33,433 nucleotides of DNA, from positions 9,230-42,662 of the forward strand of contig NZ_FNAG01000018.1 in NCBI RefSeq assembly GCF_900101825.1. Reading direction: 5' to 3'. A program made the position numbers and the translations under genes. Positions 25,050 to 33,433 of the stretch are shown here, piece by piece (within the stretch, counting starts at the first letter, position 1; every line of letters begins with the position of its first letter). A model generated the notes under the pieces. It saw nothing but the letters and a program-made list of their open reading frames with translations, did not search any database and was not told the origin of the DNA. This DNA is from Aquimonas voraii. Its GTDB lineage: Bacteria > Pseudomonadota > Gammaproteobacteria > Xanthomonadales > Xanthomonadaceae.

Positions 25050-27803
25050 ATGTCCCGTCCTGCCAGCCTGGCCGCTGAACCCGAAACCCTGCGCGAAGTC
25101 GACCTGCCGGCCAGCGACCAGCCGCTGCGTGAAGACGTCAAACGACTCGGCGCCCTGGTCGGCGAGGTGATCGCGGACCAGGAAGGCGAGGCCTTCTTCG
25201 AGCGCGTCGAAGCCCTGCGTCGACTCGCCATCCAGCGCCGCGAACAAGGCGAGGGCCTCGATGCGCTGGCCGCCGCTGTCGATGGCCTGCCGCTGGATGA
25301 GGCTGAGGGCTTGGTGCGGTCGTTCGCGACTTATTTCGGCGTGGTCAACCTGGCAGAGCGCATCCACCGCATCCGCCGTCGTCGCGATTACCAGAAGCAG
25401 GCCACTGCCGCGCCGCAGCCGGGCGGACTGCTGGCCGCAGTCACCGAGCTCAAGGCTGCGGGTGTCGAGTTCGATGAACTGCTGGGCCTGTTGCGTCGCC
25501 TCCACATCGAGCCGGTTTTCACCGCACATCCCACCGAGGCCGTGCGGCGCGCGCTGTTGGAAAAGGAAGCGGAAATTGTCCGCGCGCTGATCGACGACCT
25601 CGACCGCGCACGTACGCCGGGCGAGCGGCGGCTGGACCTGGCGCGCATTCGCATGGCGCTCACCAGCGGCTGGCAAACCGCGGAGAACGCGATTGAGAAG
25701 CCCACCGTGGCGGATGAGCTCGAGCACGTCAGCTACTACCTCGGCCATGTGCTCTACCTGATTCTGCCGGTCTTCCACGAGCTGCTGGCCGATGCGGTGG
25801 AAACCGTCTACGGCCGCGCGCTGCCCGCGCTGCCGCCGATCCTGCGCTTCGGCTCGTGGGTGGGCGGCGACATGGACGGCAATCCCTTCGTCGGCGCCGA
25901 CACCATCGAAGCCAGCCTTGCGGCGCAGCGTGGCCTGATCCTGTCCAACTACCGCGGCGATCTCGCCCACCTCGCCGGCCTGTTGACCCAGTCGACCAGC
26001 CGCATTGGTGTCGATCCGCGCGTGCTCAAACGCATCGACGATTACCGTGCGCGCCTCGGCGAGTCGGCGCAGCGCCTGCGCTCGCGCCACGACGACATGC
26101 CCTACCGGCAGCTGTTGAACCTGATGATCCTCCGGCTGGAGGCGACTGAAGCCGAGGCTGCGGAAGGCTATCGCGGCCCGGCCGGCCTGCTGGATGACCT
26201 GAACCTCATCGCCCATTCGCTGAAGAGCCAGCGCGGCGAGCACGCCGGCTTCTTCGCCCTGCGGCGCCTGCTGCGCCGGGTCGAGGCCTTCGGCTTCCAT
26301 CTGGCCACCCTCGACCAGCGCCAGGACTCGCGGGTGCACGACGCCGCGCTGGCGGTTCTGCTGAAGGACGCTGACTGGCCGCAGCGCTCAGTCGAGGATC
26401 GGGCGGCGCGCCTTGCCGAACTGCTGGGCGGCGAGCTCGGCAAGCGCAGCTCCACCGAGTCGGGCACCCAGCGCGTGCTCGATGTGTTCGCCAAGCTTGC
26501 CGAACTGCGTCCGCGCTACGGCGCCGAGGCTTTCGGGCCCTACATCGTCAGCATGAGCCGCAGCGCAGCCGATGCGCTGGCCGTGCTGGCGCTGGCGCGC
26601 ATGGGCGGCCATGCCGATGCCAAGGGCGCGGTTCCGCTGGACGTCGCCCCGCTGTTCGAGACCGTGGATGACCTGGCGGCCGCACCCGAGGTGGTCGCGG
26701 CCCTGCTCGATGATCCGGTCTATCGCGTCCATGTCGCCGCCCGCGGCGAACGCCAGGTGGTGATGCTGGGCTACTCGGACAGCGCCAAGGATGCCGGGCT
26801 CGCCGCCTCGCGCTGGGCCATCCAGCGCGCGCAGATCGCACTCTGCGCCTTGGGCGCCGAACGCGGCGTACGCATCCTTTTCTTCCACGGTCGTGGCGGC
26901 TCCGCCAGCCGTGGCGGCAGCAAGACCGAACGCGCGGTGATCGCCGCACCCCGCGGCAGCGTCGACGGCTATCTGCGACTGACCGAGCAGGGCGAGGTGA
27001 TCCATCGCAAGTACGGCATCCGCGCGCTGGCCCTGCGCAACCTCGAACAGACGGCCGGTGCGGTGCTGCGCGCGACCGCGCGCCCGCGCCCGCCCGAGCC
27101 GCGCGAGCCGGCCTGGCGCGAGGCCATGGCCCTGATCGCCAACGAGTCGCGCCGGGTCTATCGGGCCTTCGTGCACGAGGAGCCGGCGTTCGTCCCCTAT
27201 TTCCGCGAGGCCACGCCGATCGATGTGATCGAGCGCCTGAAGCTCGGCTCACGGCCTGCCAAGCGCGCGGCCGGGGGCCAGGCCGGGGTCGAATCGCTAC
27301 GCGCGATTCCATGGGTGTTCGCCTGGTCACAGAACCGCTGCAACCTCACCGGCTGGTACGGCGTCGGCAGCGGGCTGGCCGCCGCGATCGAGGCCCGGGG
27401 CATCGAGGCCATGGCCGAGATGGCGCGCGACTGGCCCTTCTTCGCCACCCTGGTGGACGACGTCGAGATGGTGCTGGCCAAGACCGAGCTCGACATCTTC
27501 GCCCGCTATTCGCTTCTGGCGGGCGCTGAACTGCACGCGGCCCTGTTTCCGCGGATCGAGGCCGAGTTGGAGCGCACGCGACGTGCGGTGCTCGAACTCA
27601 AGGGCGCGCAGGAACTGCTGGCCGGCGATCGCCGGCTGCGGCTGTCGATCCGCCTGCGCAACCCCTACGTGGATCCGATCAGCCTGCTGCAGGTCGACCT
27701 GCTGCGCCGCTGGCGCATGGCAGGCCGGCCCGAGGACGCCCTGTTCCATGCGCTGGTGGCCACGGTCAACGGCATCGCCGCCGGCGTGCAGAACACCGGC
27801 TGA
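25050..27803 (+). CDS. ppc: Phosphoenolpyruvate carboxylase
   Basis: A 917-aa biotin-independent PEPC that makes oxaloacetate from PEP and bicarbonate, an anaplerotic step. Catalytic blocks are FTAHPTEAVRR with His160, GSWVGGDMDGNPFV, GYSDSAKDAG, FFHGRGGSASRGG, IPWVFAWSQNRCNLTGWYG and the C-terminal QNTG that closes the active site. Length is normal. CGGAG five bases before ATG 25050 fixes the start; the frame is open further upstream but without a signal. It starts 121 bp after the c-di-GMP gene and ends eight bases before the convergent metB stop, so no terminator fits between them. Confidence 0.95.
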   Translation: MSRPASLAAEPETLREVDLPASDQPLREDVKRLGALVGEVIADQEGEAFFERVEALRRLAIQRREQGEGLDALAAAVDGLPLDEAEGLVRSFATYFGVVNLAERIHRIRRRRDYQKQATAAPQPGGLLAAVTELKAAGVEFDELLGLLRRLHIEPVFTAHPTEAVRRALLEKEAEIVRALIDDLDRARTPGERRLDLARIRMALTSGWQTAENAIEKPTVADELEHVSYYLGHVLYLILPVFHELLADAVETVYGRALPALPPILRFGSWVGGDMDGNPFVGADTIEASLAAQRGLILSNYRGDLAHLAGLLTQSTSRIGVDPRVLKRIDDYRARLGESAQRLRSRHDDMPYRQLLNLMILRLEATEAEAAEGYRGPAGLLDDLNLIAHSLKSQRGEHAGFFALRRLLRRVEAFGFHLATLDQRQDSRVHDAALAVLLKDADWPQRSVEDRAARLAELLGGELGKRSSTESGTQRVLDVFAKLAELRPRYGAEAFGPYIVSMSRSAADALAVLALARMGGHADAKGAVPLDVAPLFETVDDLAAAPEVVAALLDDPVYRVHVAARGERQVVMLGYSDSAKDAGLAASRWAIQRAQIALCALGAERGVRILFFHGRGGSASRGGSKTERAVIAAPRGSVDGYLRLTEQGEVIHRKYGIRALALRNLEQTAGAVLRATARPRPPEPREPAWREAMALIANESRRVYRAFVHEEPAFVPYFREATPIDVIERLKLGSRPAKRAAGGQAGVESLRAIPWVFAWSQNRCNLTGWYGVGSGLAAAIEARGIEAMAEMARDWPFFATLVDDVEMVLAKTELDIFARYSLLAGAELHAALFPRIEAELERTRRAVLELKGAQELLAGDRRLRLSIRLRNPYVDPISLLQVDLLRRWRMAGRPEDALFHALVATVNGIAAGVQNTG

Positions 27804-27811
27804 TCGCGCGG

Positions 27812-28936
27812 CTACAACCCGTGCAGTGCCTGCTGCAGGTCTTCGATCAGATCGTCGGCGTGTTCGAGGCCGACCGAGACCCGCAGCAGGCCCTGCGGCG
27901 ACACCGGATGCGCGCCTTCGACGGAAGCGCGGTGCTCGATCAGCGACTCGCAGCCGCCAAGTGAGGTGGCGCAGTGGAACAGGCGGGTGCTGCCGGCGAC
28001 CTTGAGCGCCGCGTCGCGACCCGCGGCCAGTTCGAAGCTCAGCATGCCGCCGGGGTGCTTCATCTGCTTCGTCGCCAGCGCATGGCCTGCGTGCGAGGCG
28101 AGCCCGGGGTAGTGCACGACTGACACGGCAGGATGCGCGGCCAGTGCGGCCGCCACTTTCTCGGCGTTCGCGCAATGCAGGGTCATCCGCGCCGGCAGCG
28201 AGCGCAGGCCGCGCAGGATCAGCCAGGCGTTGAAGGGGCTGGCGCTGGCGCCGAGCAGCTTGCGTACCTCATAGCAGCGCGCGGCCAGCGCGTCGTCGCG
28301 CGCGAAACAGAGCAGCCCGCCCATCACGTCGGAGTGGCCGCCCATGTACTTGGTGGCCGAATGCATCACCACGTCGGCGCCGAGTGCGATCGGCTGCTGC
28401 AGTATCGGCGTGGCAAAGGTGCTGTCGACCACCAGCAGGGCGCCGCTGGCATGCGCGATCTCGGCACAGGCGGCGATGTCCACCACCTGCATCAGCGGGT
28501 TCGATGGAGTCTCGATCCAGAGCATGCGGGTCTCGCCATCGACCGCCGCGCGCACGGCAGTGGAATCGCGGCCGTCGACGAAGCGCGAGGACAGGCCCCA
28601 ACGCGGCAGCCAATGCTCGGCCAACTCGCGCACGCCGTGGTACAGGTCGCGCTGGAACACCACGTTGCCGCCTGACGGCAGCGCTTGCAGCAGGCAGTTC
28701 GCGGCCGCCATGCCCGTCGACAGCAGCAGGGCGCGCGAGGCGCCGTCGAGTGCCGCCGCCGCCTGCTCCAGCCGTACCTGGGTGGGGTTGTTGTCGCGCT
28801 GGTACAGGTAGCCGTGGTCCTGGGTGCCATCGGGCGCGTGCAGGAAGGTGGTGGAGAGGTTGAGCGGCGCCGCCAGCGCGCCGGTTTCTCGATCGGGCTC
28901 GGCGCCGATGTGTACGGCGCGGGTTTCAAGGCGCAT
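27812..28936 (-). CDS. metB: Cystathionine gamma-synthase / Cys-Met metabolism PLP enzyme
   Basis: A 374-aa fold-type I PLP enzyme of the Cys/Met metabolism family. The cofactor lysine is Lys196 in SATKYMGGHSDVMGG; other family marks are STFATPILQQPIALGADVV, IETPSNPLMQVVDI and TSLGGCESLIEHRAS. Cystathionine gamma-synthase (O-acyl-homoserine plus cysteine) is the preferred reading, but related lyases (MetC, methionine gamma-lyase) or sulfhydrylases cannot be excluded by eye. ATG 28936 is the family-consistent start; the same frame stays open far upstream across the argD gene but only as its shadow. It is divergent from argD with a 126-bp gap. Confidence 0.88.
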   Translation of the reverse strand: MRLETRAVHIGAEPDRETGALAAPLNLSTTFLHAPDGTQDHGYLYQRDNNPTQVRLEQAAAALDGASRALLLSTGMAAANCLLQALPSGGNVVFQRDLYHGVRELAEHWLPRWGLSSRFVDGRDSTAVRAAVDGETRMLWIETPSNPLMQVVDIAACAEIAHASGALLVVDSTFATPILQQPIALGADVVMHSATKYMGGHSDVMGGLLCFARDDALAARCYEVRKLLGASASPFNAWLILRGLRSLPARMTLHCANAEKVAAALAAHPAVSVVHYPGLASHAGHALATKQMKHPGGMLSFELAAGRDAALKVAGSTRLFHCATSLGGCESLIEHRASVEGAHPVSPQGLLRVSVGLEHADDLIEDLQQALHGL

Positions 28937-29034
28937 GGCCGGTCCTGATGGGTGGGGCGCGCGCAGTGTGTTCGGTGCGATGGAACGCGGCAATGGTCGA
29001 AGGTCAGCCGGCACGCGGCTTTGCGATACTGCGC

Positions 29035-29040
29035 GGACTC
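29035..29040 (+). promoter_or_regulatory. Candidate -10 of the argD-like gene
   Basis: GATACT, preceded by TGC (an extended -10 TGn), lies 22 bases upstream of ATG 29063 in the divergent metB/argD gap. No matching -35 is obvious. Confidence 0.3.
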
Positions 29041-29062
29041 CCAGCGCTTGAGATCCGCTTCG

Positions 29063-30289
29063 ATGTCCAGCCACGCCCCCGCTGACGAGCTGCTTGCCAC
29101 TGCGCGCCGTCGCTACCTGCCGATCTACCGCCCGCGCGAGCTGATCCTGGAGCACGGCGAAGGCTCGCGCGTCTGGGACAGCGCCGGCCGCGACTACATC
29201 GATCTGGCCGGCGGTATTGCCGTAAATGCGCTCGGCCATGCCGACCCGGATCTGCGCGCCGCCCTGATCGAGCAGAGCGCCAAGCTCTGGCACACCAGCA
29301 ACATCTTCTACAGCGAGCCGCCGGTGCGCTTGGCCGAGGAACTGGCCGCGGCCTCGGGCTTCGCCGAGCGCGTGTTCCTGTGCAACTCGGGCGCGGAAGC
29401 GAATGAGGCCGCGATCAAGCTTGCGCGCAGGCACGCGGCAGCCCAAGGCAGGGCACCGGCGCAGCGGGTGATCCTCACGTTTCGGGGCAGCTTCCACGGC
29501 CGCACGCTGGCGACCATCACTGCGACCGCGCAGCCCAAGTATCAGGAAGGCTTCGAGCCCCTGCCGGGCGGCTTCCGCTATGTCGACTTCAACGACATCG
29601 CCGCCTTCGACGCGGCCTTTGATGCCGATGTCTGCGCGGTCCTGGTCGAGCCGATCCAGGGCGAGGGCGGGGTGATGCCGGCGGCACCAGGCTTCCTCGC
29701 GCACCTGCGCCGCCGCTGCGACGAGACCGGCGCGCTGCTCATGCTGGACGAGATCCAGTGCGGGATGGGCCGCACCGGGCGGCTGTTCGCCTGCCACGGC
29801 GAAGGCGTGCAGCCTGACTCCGTGAGCCTGGCCAAGGCGCTGGGCGGCGGCTTTCCGATCGGCGCTCTGCTGGTCGGCACGCGCGCCGCCGAGAGCCTGG
29901 GCTTCGGTAGCCACGGCACCACCTTTGGAGGTAACCCGCTGGCGGCCGCGGTGGCGCGCGCGGCGCTGGCCAAGCTGAAGTCGCCGGAGCTGCTGGCGAA
30001 CGTCGAGGCGCGTGGCGCGCAGCTGGTGGCCGGCCTGCACGCGATCAACAGCCGCCTCGGCGTGTTCAGCGGGGTGCGTGGACGCGGGCTCATGCAGGGT
30101 GGCGTGCTGATTGATGAACATGCCGCGCGCGCGGCCGAAGTGCTCGATGCCGCGGCTGGCGAAGGTCTGCTGGTGCTGTCGGCGGGCGTCGGCGTGCTGC
30201 GCTTCGTGCCTGCGCTCAACATCCGCGAGGACGAGCTGGCTGAGGGCTTGCAGCGGCTGGAGTGCGCGTTGCGGACGGTGTTTGGCTAG
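29063..30289 (+). CDS. argD: Acetylornithine aminotransferase-type class III aminotransferase
   Basis: A 408-aa class III PLP aminotransferase that would convert N-acetyl- (or N-succinyl-) glutamate semialdehyde to the ornithine derivative in arginine synthesis, and may also serve lysine synthesis. LCNSGAEANEAAIKLAR is the phosphate-binding loop, SFHGRTLATI and EPIQGEGG are family blocks, LDEIQCGMGRTG contains the cofactor-contacting Asp, and Lys258 in SLAKALGGGFPIG forms the Schiff base. Sequence blocks fit ArgD better than HemL. ATG 29063 was chosen from family length; the ribosome binding site is weak. A small ORF follows after eight bases. Confidence 0.9.
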   Translation: MSSHAPADELLATARRRYLPIYRPRELILEHGEGSRVWDSAGRDYIDLAGGIAVNALGHADPDLRAALIEQSAKLWHTSNIFYSEPPVRLAEELAAASGFAERVFLCNSGAEANEAAIKLARRHAAAQGRAPAQRVILTFRGSFHGRTLATITATAQPKYQEGFEPLPGGFRYVDFNDIAAFDAAFDADVCAVLVEPIQGEGGVMPAAPGFLAHLRRRCDETGALLMLDEIQCGMGRTGRLFACHGEGVQPDSVSLAKALGGGFPIGALLVGTRAAESLGFGSHGTTFGGNPLAAAVARAALAKLKSPELLANVEARGAQLVAGLHAINSRLGVFSGVRGRGLMQGGVLIDEHAARAAEVLDAAAGEGLLVLSAGVGVLRFVPALNIREDELAEGLQRLECALRTVFG

Positions 30290-30297
30290 CCAGACCC

Positions 30298-30582
30298 ATG
30301 GCAAGACATCGCACTGCATTGCAGAGGGCAGCGGGGGATCTGGTCTCTGCTGTTCAGAAGGTGTGGATCCTCCAGCTTGGCGAGGCCGACGCTTCTTCAA
30401 GCGAGCGTGCCCTGGGACTGGCGCATCAACTGTTTCAAGCCGCCGCCTCTGCCGGCGAGCTGCGCGCCGCTCTCGGCGCGCGCTCAATCGAGGAGTTTCT
30501 TGGAGATGCCTGGGTCTTGCGACATCCCTCGACGCACGAAGCCATCGAAGCTCTGAAGTCCGTGTTGATTTCAGAGTGCTAG
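30298..30582 (+). CDS. Small helical protein of unknown function
   Basis: A 94-aa ORF starting eight bases after the argD stop, suggesting translational coupling because no ribosome binding site is seen. It has no membrane segment or signal peptide and reads as three or four alpha-helices ([51 protein letters not shown]). Third-position GC appears lower than in its neighbours, a possible sign of different origin. Its TAG stop overlaps the stop of the convergent hemL in CTAG (30579-30582). No family was recognised; a chance ORF is possible but its composition looks protein-like. Confidence 0.55.
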   Translation: MARHRTALQRAAGDLVSAVQKVWILQLGEADASSSERALGLAHQLFQAAASAGELRAALGARSIEEFLGDAWVLRHPSTHEAIEALKSVLISEC

Positions 30583-31871
30583 CTGCTCGCGTTCATTGCT
30601 TCGCTGAACGCCTCTCGCGCCGCAGCGATTGTGGCCTCGATATCCGCCTCGGAGTGCGCCGCAGAAATGAACCCCGCCTCGTAAGCGGAGGGCGCGAAGT
30701 ACACGCCGCGCTTCAGCAGGCCGTGGAAGAAGCGATTGAAGGCTGCGATGTCGCACGTCGTCGCCTGGGCGAAGCTCTCCACCTTCTGGTCGGTGAAGAA
30801 CAGGCCGAACATGCCGGGCACGCGATTGGTGGTGACCTCGACGCCGGCCTCGTGCGCAGCTTGCTCTAGGCCATCACAGAGCAGATTGGTCTTGCGCATC
30901 AGGTCCTCGTAGAACCCGGGCGTCTGGATGAGCTCCAGGGTGGCGAGACCGGCGGCCATCGCCACGGGATTTCCAGACAAGGTGCCAGCCTGGTAGATCG
31001 GGCCCGAAGGTGCGACCTGCGACATGATCTCGCGGCGGCCGCCGTAGGCGCCCACCGGCATGCCGCCGCCGATGATCTTGCCAAAGGTGCTCAAGTCCGG
31101 CGTGACCCCATACAGCGCCTGCGCGCCGCCCAAAGCCACGCGGAAACCCGTCATCACCTCGTCGAAGATCAGCAGCGCACCATGCCGGCTGCACAGCTCG
31201 CGCAGGTGCTGCAAGTAGCCGGGCTTGGGCAGGATGCAGTTCATGTTTCCGGCGATCGGCTCGATGATCAGGCAGGCGATTTCGCTGCCGTGCTGCTCGA
31301 ACAGCGCCGTCGCAGCCTCGAATTCGTTGTAGGCGAGGGTGAGGGTGAGATCGGCGAGCCCGCTGGGCACGCCCGGCGAGGTCGGTACGCCGAAGGTGAG
31401 CATTCCGGAACCGGCTTTCACCAGGAAGGCATCGCCGTGGCCGTGGTAACAGCCCTCGAACTTCACCACCCGGGAGCGCCCGGTGTAGCCGCGGGCCAGC
31501 CGTATCGCCGACATGGTGGCCTCGGTGCCGGAGTTCACCATCCGGCTCATTTCCATCGATGGAACGAGGCGCGCGACGGTCTCGGCCATGGTCACCTCCA
31601 GCGGGTTGGGCACGCCGAAGCTGAGGCCGTTGGCTGCCGTGCGGGTGACTGCTTCCAGCACCTTGGGGTGCGCATGGCCGGCGATCATCGGACCCCAGCT
31701 GCCGATGTAGTCGATGTAGCGCTGGCCTTCGACGTCCCACAGATAAGGCCCTTCGGCACGGGTGGCGAAGAAGGGTTCACCGCCCACCGAACGGAAAGCG
31801 CGCACAGGCGAATTCACGCCGCCGGGCATCAGCTGCTGGGCGCGCTCAAACAGCGCGTGGTTGGTCTGCAT
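30579..31871 (-). CDS. hemL: Glutamate-1-semialdehyde 2,1-aminomutase
   Basis: A 430-aa PLP enzyme that converts glutamate-1-semialdehyde to 5-aminolevulinate in C5-pathway heme synthesis. Lys265 in [18 protein letters not shown] matches the position of the E. coli catalytic lysine. [43 protein letters not shown] and [16 protein letters not shown] are characteristic. AAGGAG lies about seven bases before ATG 31871. It overlaps the end of thiE by 26 bp, so the two form an operon with thiE first. The stop codon interlocks with that of the convergent small ORF. Confidence 0.96.
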   Translation of the reverse strand: MQTNHALFERAQQLMPGGVNSPVRAFRSVGGEPFFATRAEGPYLWDVEGQRYIDYIGSWGPMIAGHAHPKVLEAVTRTAANGLSFGVPNPLEVTMAETVARLVPSMEMSRMVNSGTEATMSAIRLARGYTGRSRVVKFEGCYHGHGDAFLVKAGSGMLTFGVPTSPGVPSGLADLTLTLAYNEFEAATALFEQHGSEIACLIIEPIAGNMNCILPKPGYLQHLRELCSRHGALLIFDEVMTGFRVALGGAQALYGVTPDLSTFGKIIGGGMPVGAYGGRREIMSQVAPSGPIYQAGTLSGNPVAMAAGLATLELIQTPGFYEDLMRKTNLLCDGLEQAAHEAGVEVTTNRVPGMFGLFFTDQKVESFAQATTCDIAAFNRFFHGLLKRGVYFAPSAYEAGFISAAHSEADIEATIAAAREAFSEAMNASS

Positions 31872-32505
31872 GGGAGTCTCCTTGGAATTCGGAAAAGGCC
31901 TGGCGAAGCGCGAGCACGGCGGCGGCCGGGTCAGCGGCTTCATAGACAGAGCTGATGACGGCCAGAAGGTCCGCCCCTGCGGTGACGATGCTGGGCGCAA
32001 TGGCCGGTGTGATGCCGCCGATGGCGACGATGGGCAAGGCCAGCGGACGCGCCTGTTCGAGCAGCGTCAAATCGGCACGCTTGGCCAAGGGTTTGGTTGG
32101 CGATGCTGCAAAGGCGCCGAACGCGATGTAGCTCGCTCCCTCGGCACGTGCCAGCGCAGCGCGCTCGTAGCTGGCGTAGCAGGAAGCGCCAATGAGCGCT
32201 TTGGGCCCCATGCGTTCGCGGGCAAGCCGCAGCGAACCGTCCTCGCCGCCGAGGTGAACGCCGGACGCACCCACGTCCATGGCCATCTCCACGCCGTCGT
32301 TCACGATCATGGGGACGTTGAACTCCCGGCACAGCTCGGCAAGTGCGGACGCCTGCCGAGCGCGCACCTTCATCGTCGCGGTCTTGTTCCGGTATTGAAG
32401 CAGTGCTAGACCCGCCGACAGTGCGCGGCGGCTCCGCTCAATCAAGAGCGCTGTGTCGCCCAGGTCGGGGGTGATCAGGTACACGCCGCGCAGGGGCGTA
32501 GGCAT
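31846..32505 (-). CDS. thiE: Thiamine-phosphate synthase
   Basis: A 219-aa TIM-barrel enzyme that joins the HMP-pyrophosphate and thiazole-phosphate halves of thiamine. Visible blocks are [54 protein letters not shown] and [10 protein letters not shown]. The usual GVHLGQED has Gly in place of Gln, a mild deviation. ATG 32505 was chosen from family length; no ribosome binding site is evident, and an upstream in-frame reading across the rubredoxin promoter is unlikely. No TPP riboswitch fits in the 76-bp divergent gap. It is co-transcribed with hemL. Confidence 0.92.
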   Translation of the reverse strand: MPTPLRGVYLITPDLGDTALLIERSRRALSAGLALLQYRNKTATMKVRARQASALAELCREFNVPMIVNDGVEMAMDVGASGVHLGGEDGSLRLARERMGPKALIGASCYASYERAALARAEGASYIAFGAFAASPTKPLAKRADLTLLEQARPLALPIVAIGGITPAIAPSIVTAGADLLAVISSVYEAADPAAAVLALRQAFSEFQGDSHADQPRAV

Positions 32506-32581
32506 GGGAGGGCTTGCTTGGGCTGCATGCAGCGGACATGGAAGAATATCAGCCGACACTTCCACCCAAAGAGGAGAGGAC

Positions 32582-32779
32582 ATGAGCACAGCGGCCGCCG
32601 CACCAGGCAAACGACATTGGATGTGCGTTGTGTGCGGCTTCATCTACAGCGAGGCCGCGGGCTTGCCCGAGGAGGGCATCGCGCCCGGCACCCCCTGGGA
32701 GGATGTCCCGGAAACCTGGCTGTGCCCGGACTGTGGCGTGACCAAATCGGACTTTGAGATGGTCGAAATCAAAGCCTGA
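32582..32779 (+). CDS. Rubredoxin
   Basis: A 65-aa iron-sulphur electron carrier. The single iron is held by CVVC (Cys15, Cys18) and CPDC (Cys48, Cys51), with the family residues GFIYSEAAG and [15 protein letters not shown]. It has a roughly ten-residue N-terminal extension before the core ([10 protein letters not shown]). GAGGAGAGG just before ATG 32582 is a strong ribosome binding site. It is divergent from thiE with a 76-bp gap. Partner enzyme unknown; rubredoxins serve alkane hydroxylases, oxygen-stress reductases and heme or copper enzyme assembly in proteobacteria. Confidence 0.95.
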   Translation: MSTAAAAPGKRHWMCVVCGFIYSEAAGLPEEGIAPGTPWEDVPETWLCPDCGVTKSDFEMVEIKA

Positions 32780-32820
32780 ACACGCGGCGCGCGGCTTGCA
32801 CCGCACGTCCACCTTGAGGC

Positions 32821-33267
32821 TCAGGGCTGTCCGCGCTCGGGAATGCCCGGGCCGAACACCAGCTCATCTCCTCGCCGCACGCCAAGGGCGTCGGCGCTGC
32901 CCGCATTGAGCTCCAAGGTGTAGAGGCCGGGCCCCGCGCTCGGGTAGCTGGGGCACATGGCGCTCTTGCAGGGCGGCACGTTGCGCGCGACGGAAACGAG
33001 CCGCCGCTGGTCGTCGAAGTAGAAGATGTCGAGCGCGATGAGTGTGTTCTTCATCCAGAAGGCCAGCGGCTGCATCCGCTCGAAGAGGAAGAGCATGCCT
33101 TGGTCGGCAGGTAGCTCGGCCCGATGCATCAGCCCCTGCTGCCGCGCGGCTTCGGTCTGCACCACTTCTACATAGAAGCGTTGGCCCTTGAGTTCTACCC
33201 AGGTGTCGGGGCGCGCCTGGCAGGCGGAAACAAGAAGGACGAGGCTGAGAGCGAGCAGGAAGCGCAT
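32821..33267 (-). CDS. DUF192 lipoprotein
   Basis: A 148-aa protein with a lipoprotein signal (LSLVLLVSAC, acylated Cys16) and a DUF192 domain covering most of the rest. QQGLMHRAELPADQGMLFLFERMQPLAFWMKNTLIALDIFYFDDQRRLVSV matches the conserved core (GLM.R..L....GMLF.F......FWMKNT..PLDI.F). Two further cysteines (PPCKSAMCPSY) are present. GGAGC about six bases before ATG 33267 sets the start. The function of DUF192 is unknown. It is convergent with rubredoxin, with 41 bp between stops. Confidence 0.9.
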   Translation of the reverse strand: MRFLLALSLVLLVSACQARPDTWVELKGQRFYVEVVQTEAARQQGLMHRAELPADQGMLFLFERMQPLAFWMKNTLIALDIFYFDDQRRLVSVARNVPPCKSAMCPSYPSAGPGLYTLELNAGSADALGVRRGDELVFGPGIPERGQP

Positions 33268-33344
33268 GGAAGCTCCAGATGGTGGGTTGGCTGTCGGGGA
33301 ACCTTAACCAAGATCCACGCCGCAATCTTTTTCCCTCCGCCCTC

Positions 33345-33372
33345 TTTACAACTTTGGAAAACGCGGTATAGT
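33345..33372 (+). promoter_or_regulatory. Strong sigma70-type promoter at the right edge
   Basis: TTTACA (33345-33350), a 16-base spacer and TATAGT (33367-33372) are followed by GGGCGGC, a GC-rich discriminator. It points right, out of the window. The downstream sequence to 33433 is not coding and ends in AAAAAGTTT. The discriminator resembles those of growth-rate-regulated stable-RNA promoters; the gene it serves is not visible. Confidence 0.55.
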
Positions 33373-33433
33373 GGGCGGCTCGCACGGACGGGGTCGCTGC
33401 TGAAGCGGCTCCGGAAGTCGGCAGAAAAAGTTT

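Noticed and set aside
27812-30487. An 891-aa frame suggesting a long N-terminal fusion to MetB.
   Set aside because: The upstream part runs antisense through the argD-like gene and has no domain; MetB is complete from ATG 28936.
32506-32581. A TPP riboswitch upstream of thiE.
   Set aside because: The 76-bp gap is too short and none of the conserved THI-box sequence is visible.

Overview
The window is GC-rich, densely coding DNA from a gammaproteobacterium of the Xanthomonadales/Lysobacterales. Three things support this: an aryl-polyene (xanthomonadin-like) pigment locus with a flavin-dependent halogenase-type protein; intergenic DNA full of GATTCGG/GATTGGG heptamers and CCTCTCCCC or GGTGGGCC hairpins of the kind common in this group; and the gene content (GTP-type PEP carboxykinase, FadE, DUF4345, RsgA, HemL, rubredoxin). 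Genus cannot be fixed from the sequence alone. No rRNA, tRNA, CRISPR array, insertion sequence or prophage gene was recognised.

Layout. 1-480 is non-coding repeat DNA (13-bp and 6-bp tandem arrays plus an inverted repeat). 485-7928 is the end of an aryl-polyene locus in two convergent pieces. A FabG-type ketoreductase is on the plus strand. A tightly overlapping minus-strand operon reads ketosynthase > chain-length-factor-like ketosynthase > family-2 glycosyltransferase > FAD halogenase-like oxidoreductase. Between the pieces lie a secreted protein of unknown function, two tandem zinc-ribbon membrane proteins and about 600 bp of hairpin-rich repeat DNA. The operon promoter has a perfect TATAAT whose upstream side is occupied by a ten-copy heptamer array. 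8046-9604 holds palindromic repeats and a YdcF-like (DUF218) membrane protein.

9605-18490 is ordinary chromosome: an aldo/keto reductase, a DUF4345 membrane protein, the ribosome-assembly GTPase RsgA, TrpE (without trpG beside it), a cysteine-dioxygenase-like cupin that seems to lack two metal ligands, and FadE divergent from a TetR regulator with two matching candidate operators between them.

18781-27803 carries GTP-dependent PEP carboxykinase, an exported or outer-membrane protein of unknown function, a GAF-GAF-GGDEF-EAL c-di-GMP enzyme, and PEP carboxylase. The two opposing enzymes of the PEP/oxaloacetate node therefore flank a c-di-GMP gene. 27812-33267 holds cystathionine gamma-synthase-type MetB divergent from an ArgD-like aminotransferase, a small unknown ORF, a thiE-hemL overlapping pair divergent from rubredoxin, and a DUF192 lipoprotein. 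A strong sigma70-type promoter with a GC-rich discriminator at 33345-33372 points out of the right edge, possibly toward a stable-RNA operon.

The observations I rate highest are the repeat-adjacent pigment promoter, the paired zinc-ribbon membrane proteins with identical CxxC-N19-CxxC spacing, the in-frame coding-like tail after the stop of the secreted protein, the degenerate CDO-like cupin, and apparent leaderless starts of rsgA and the TetR gene. All functions are inferred from reading the sequence; no database search was run.
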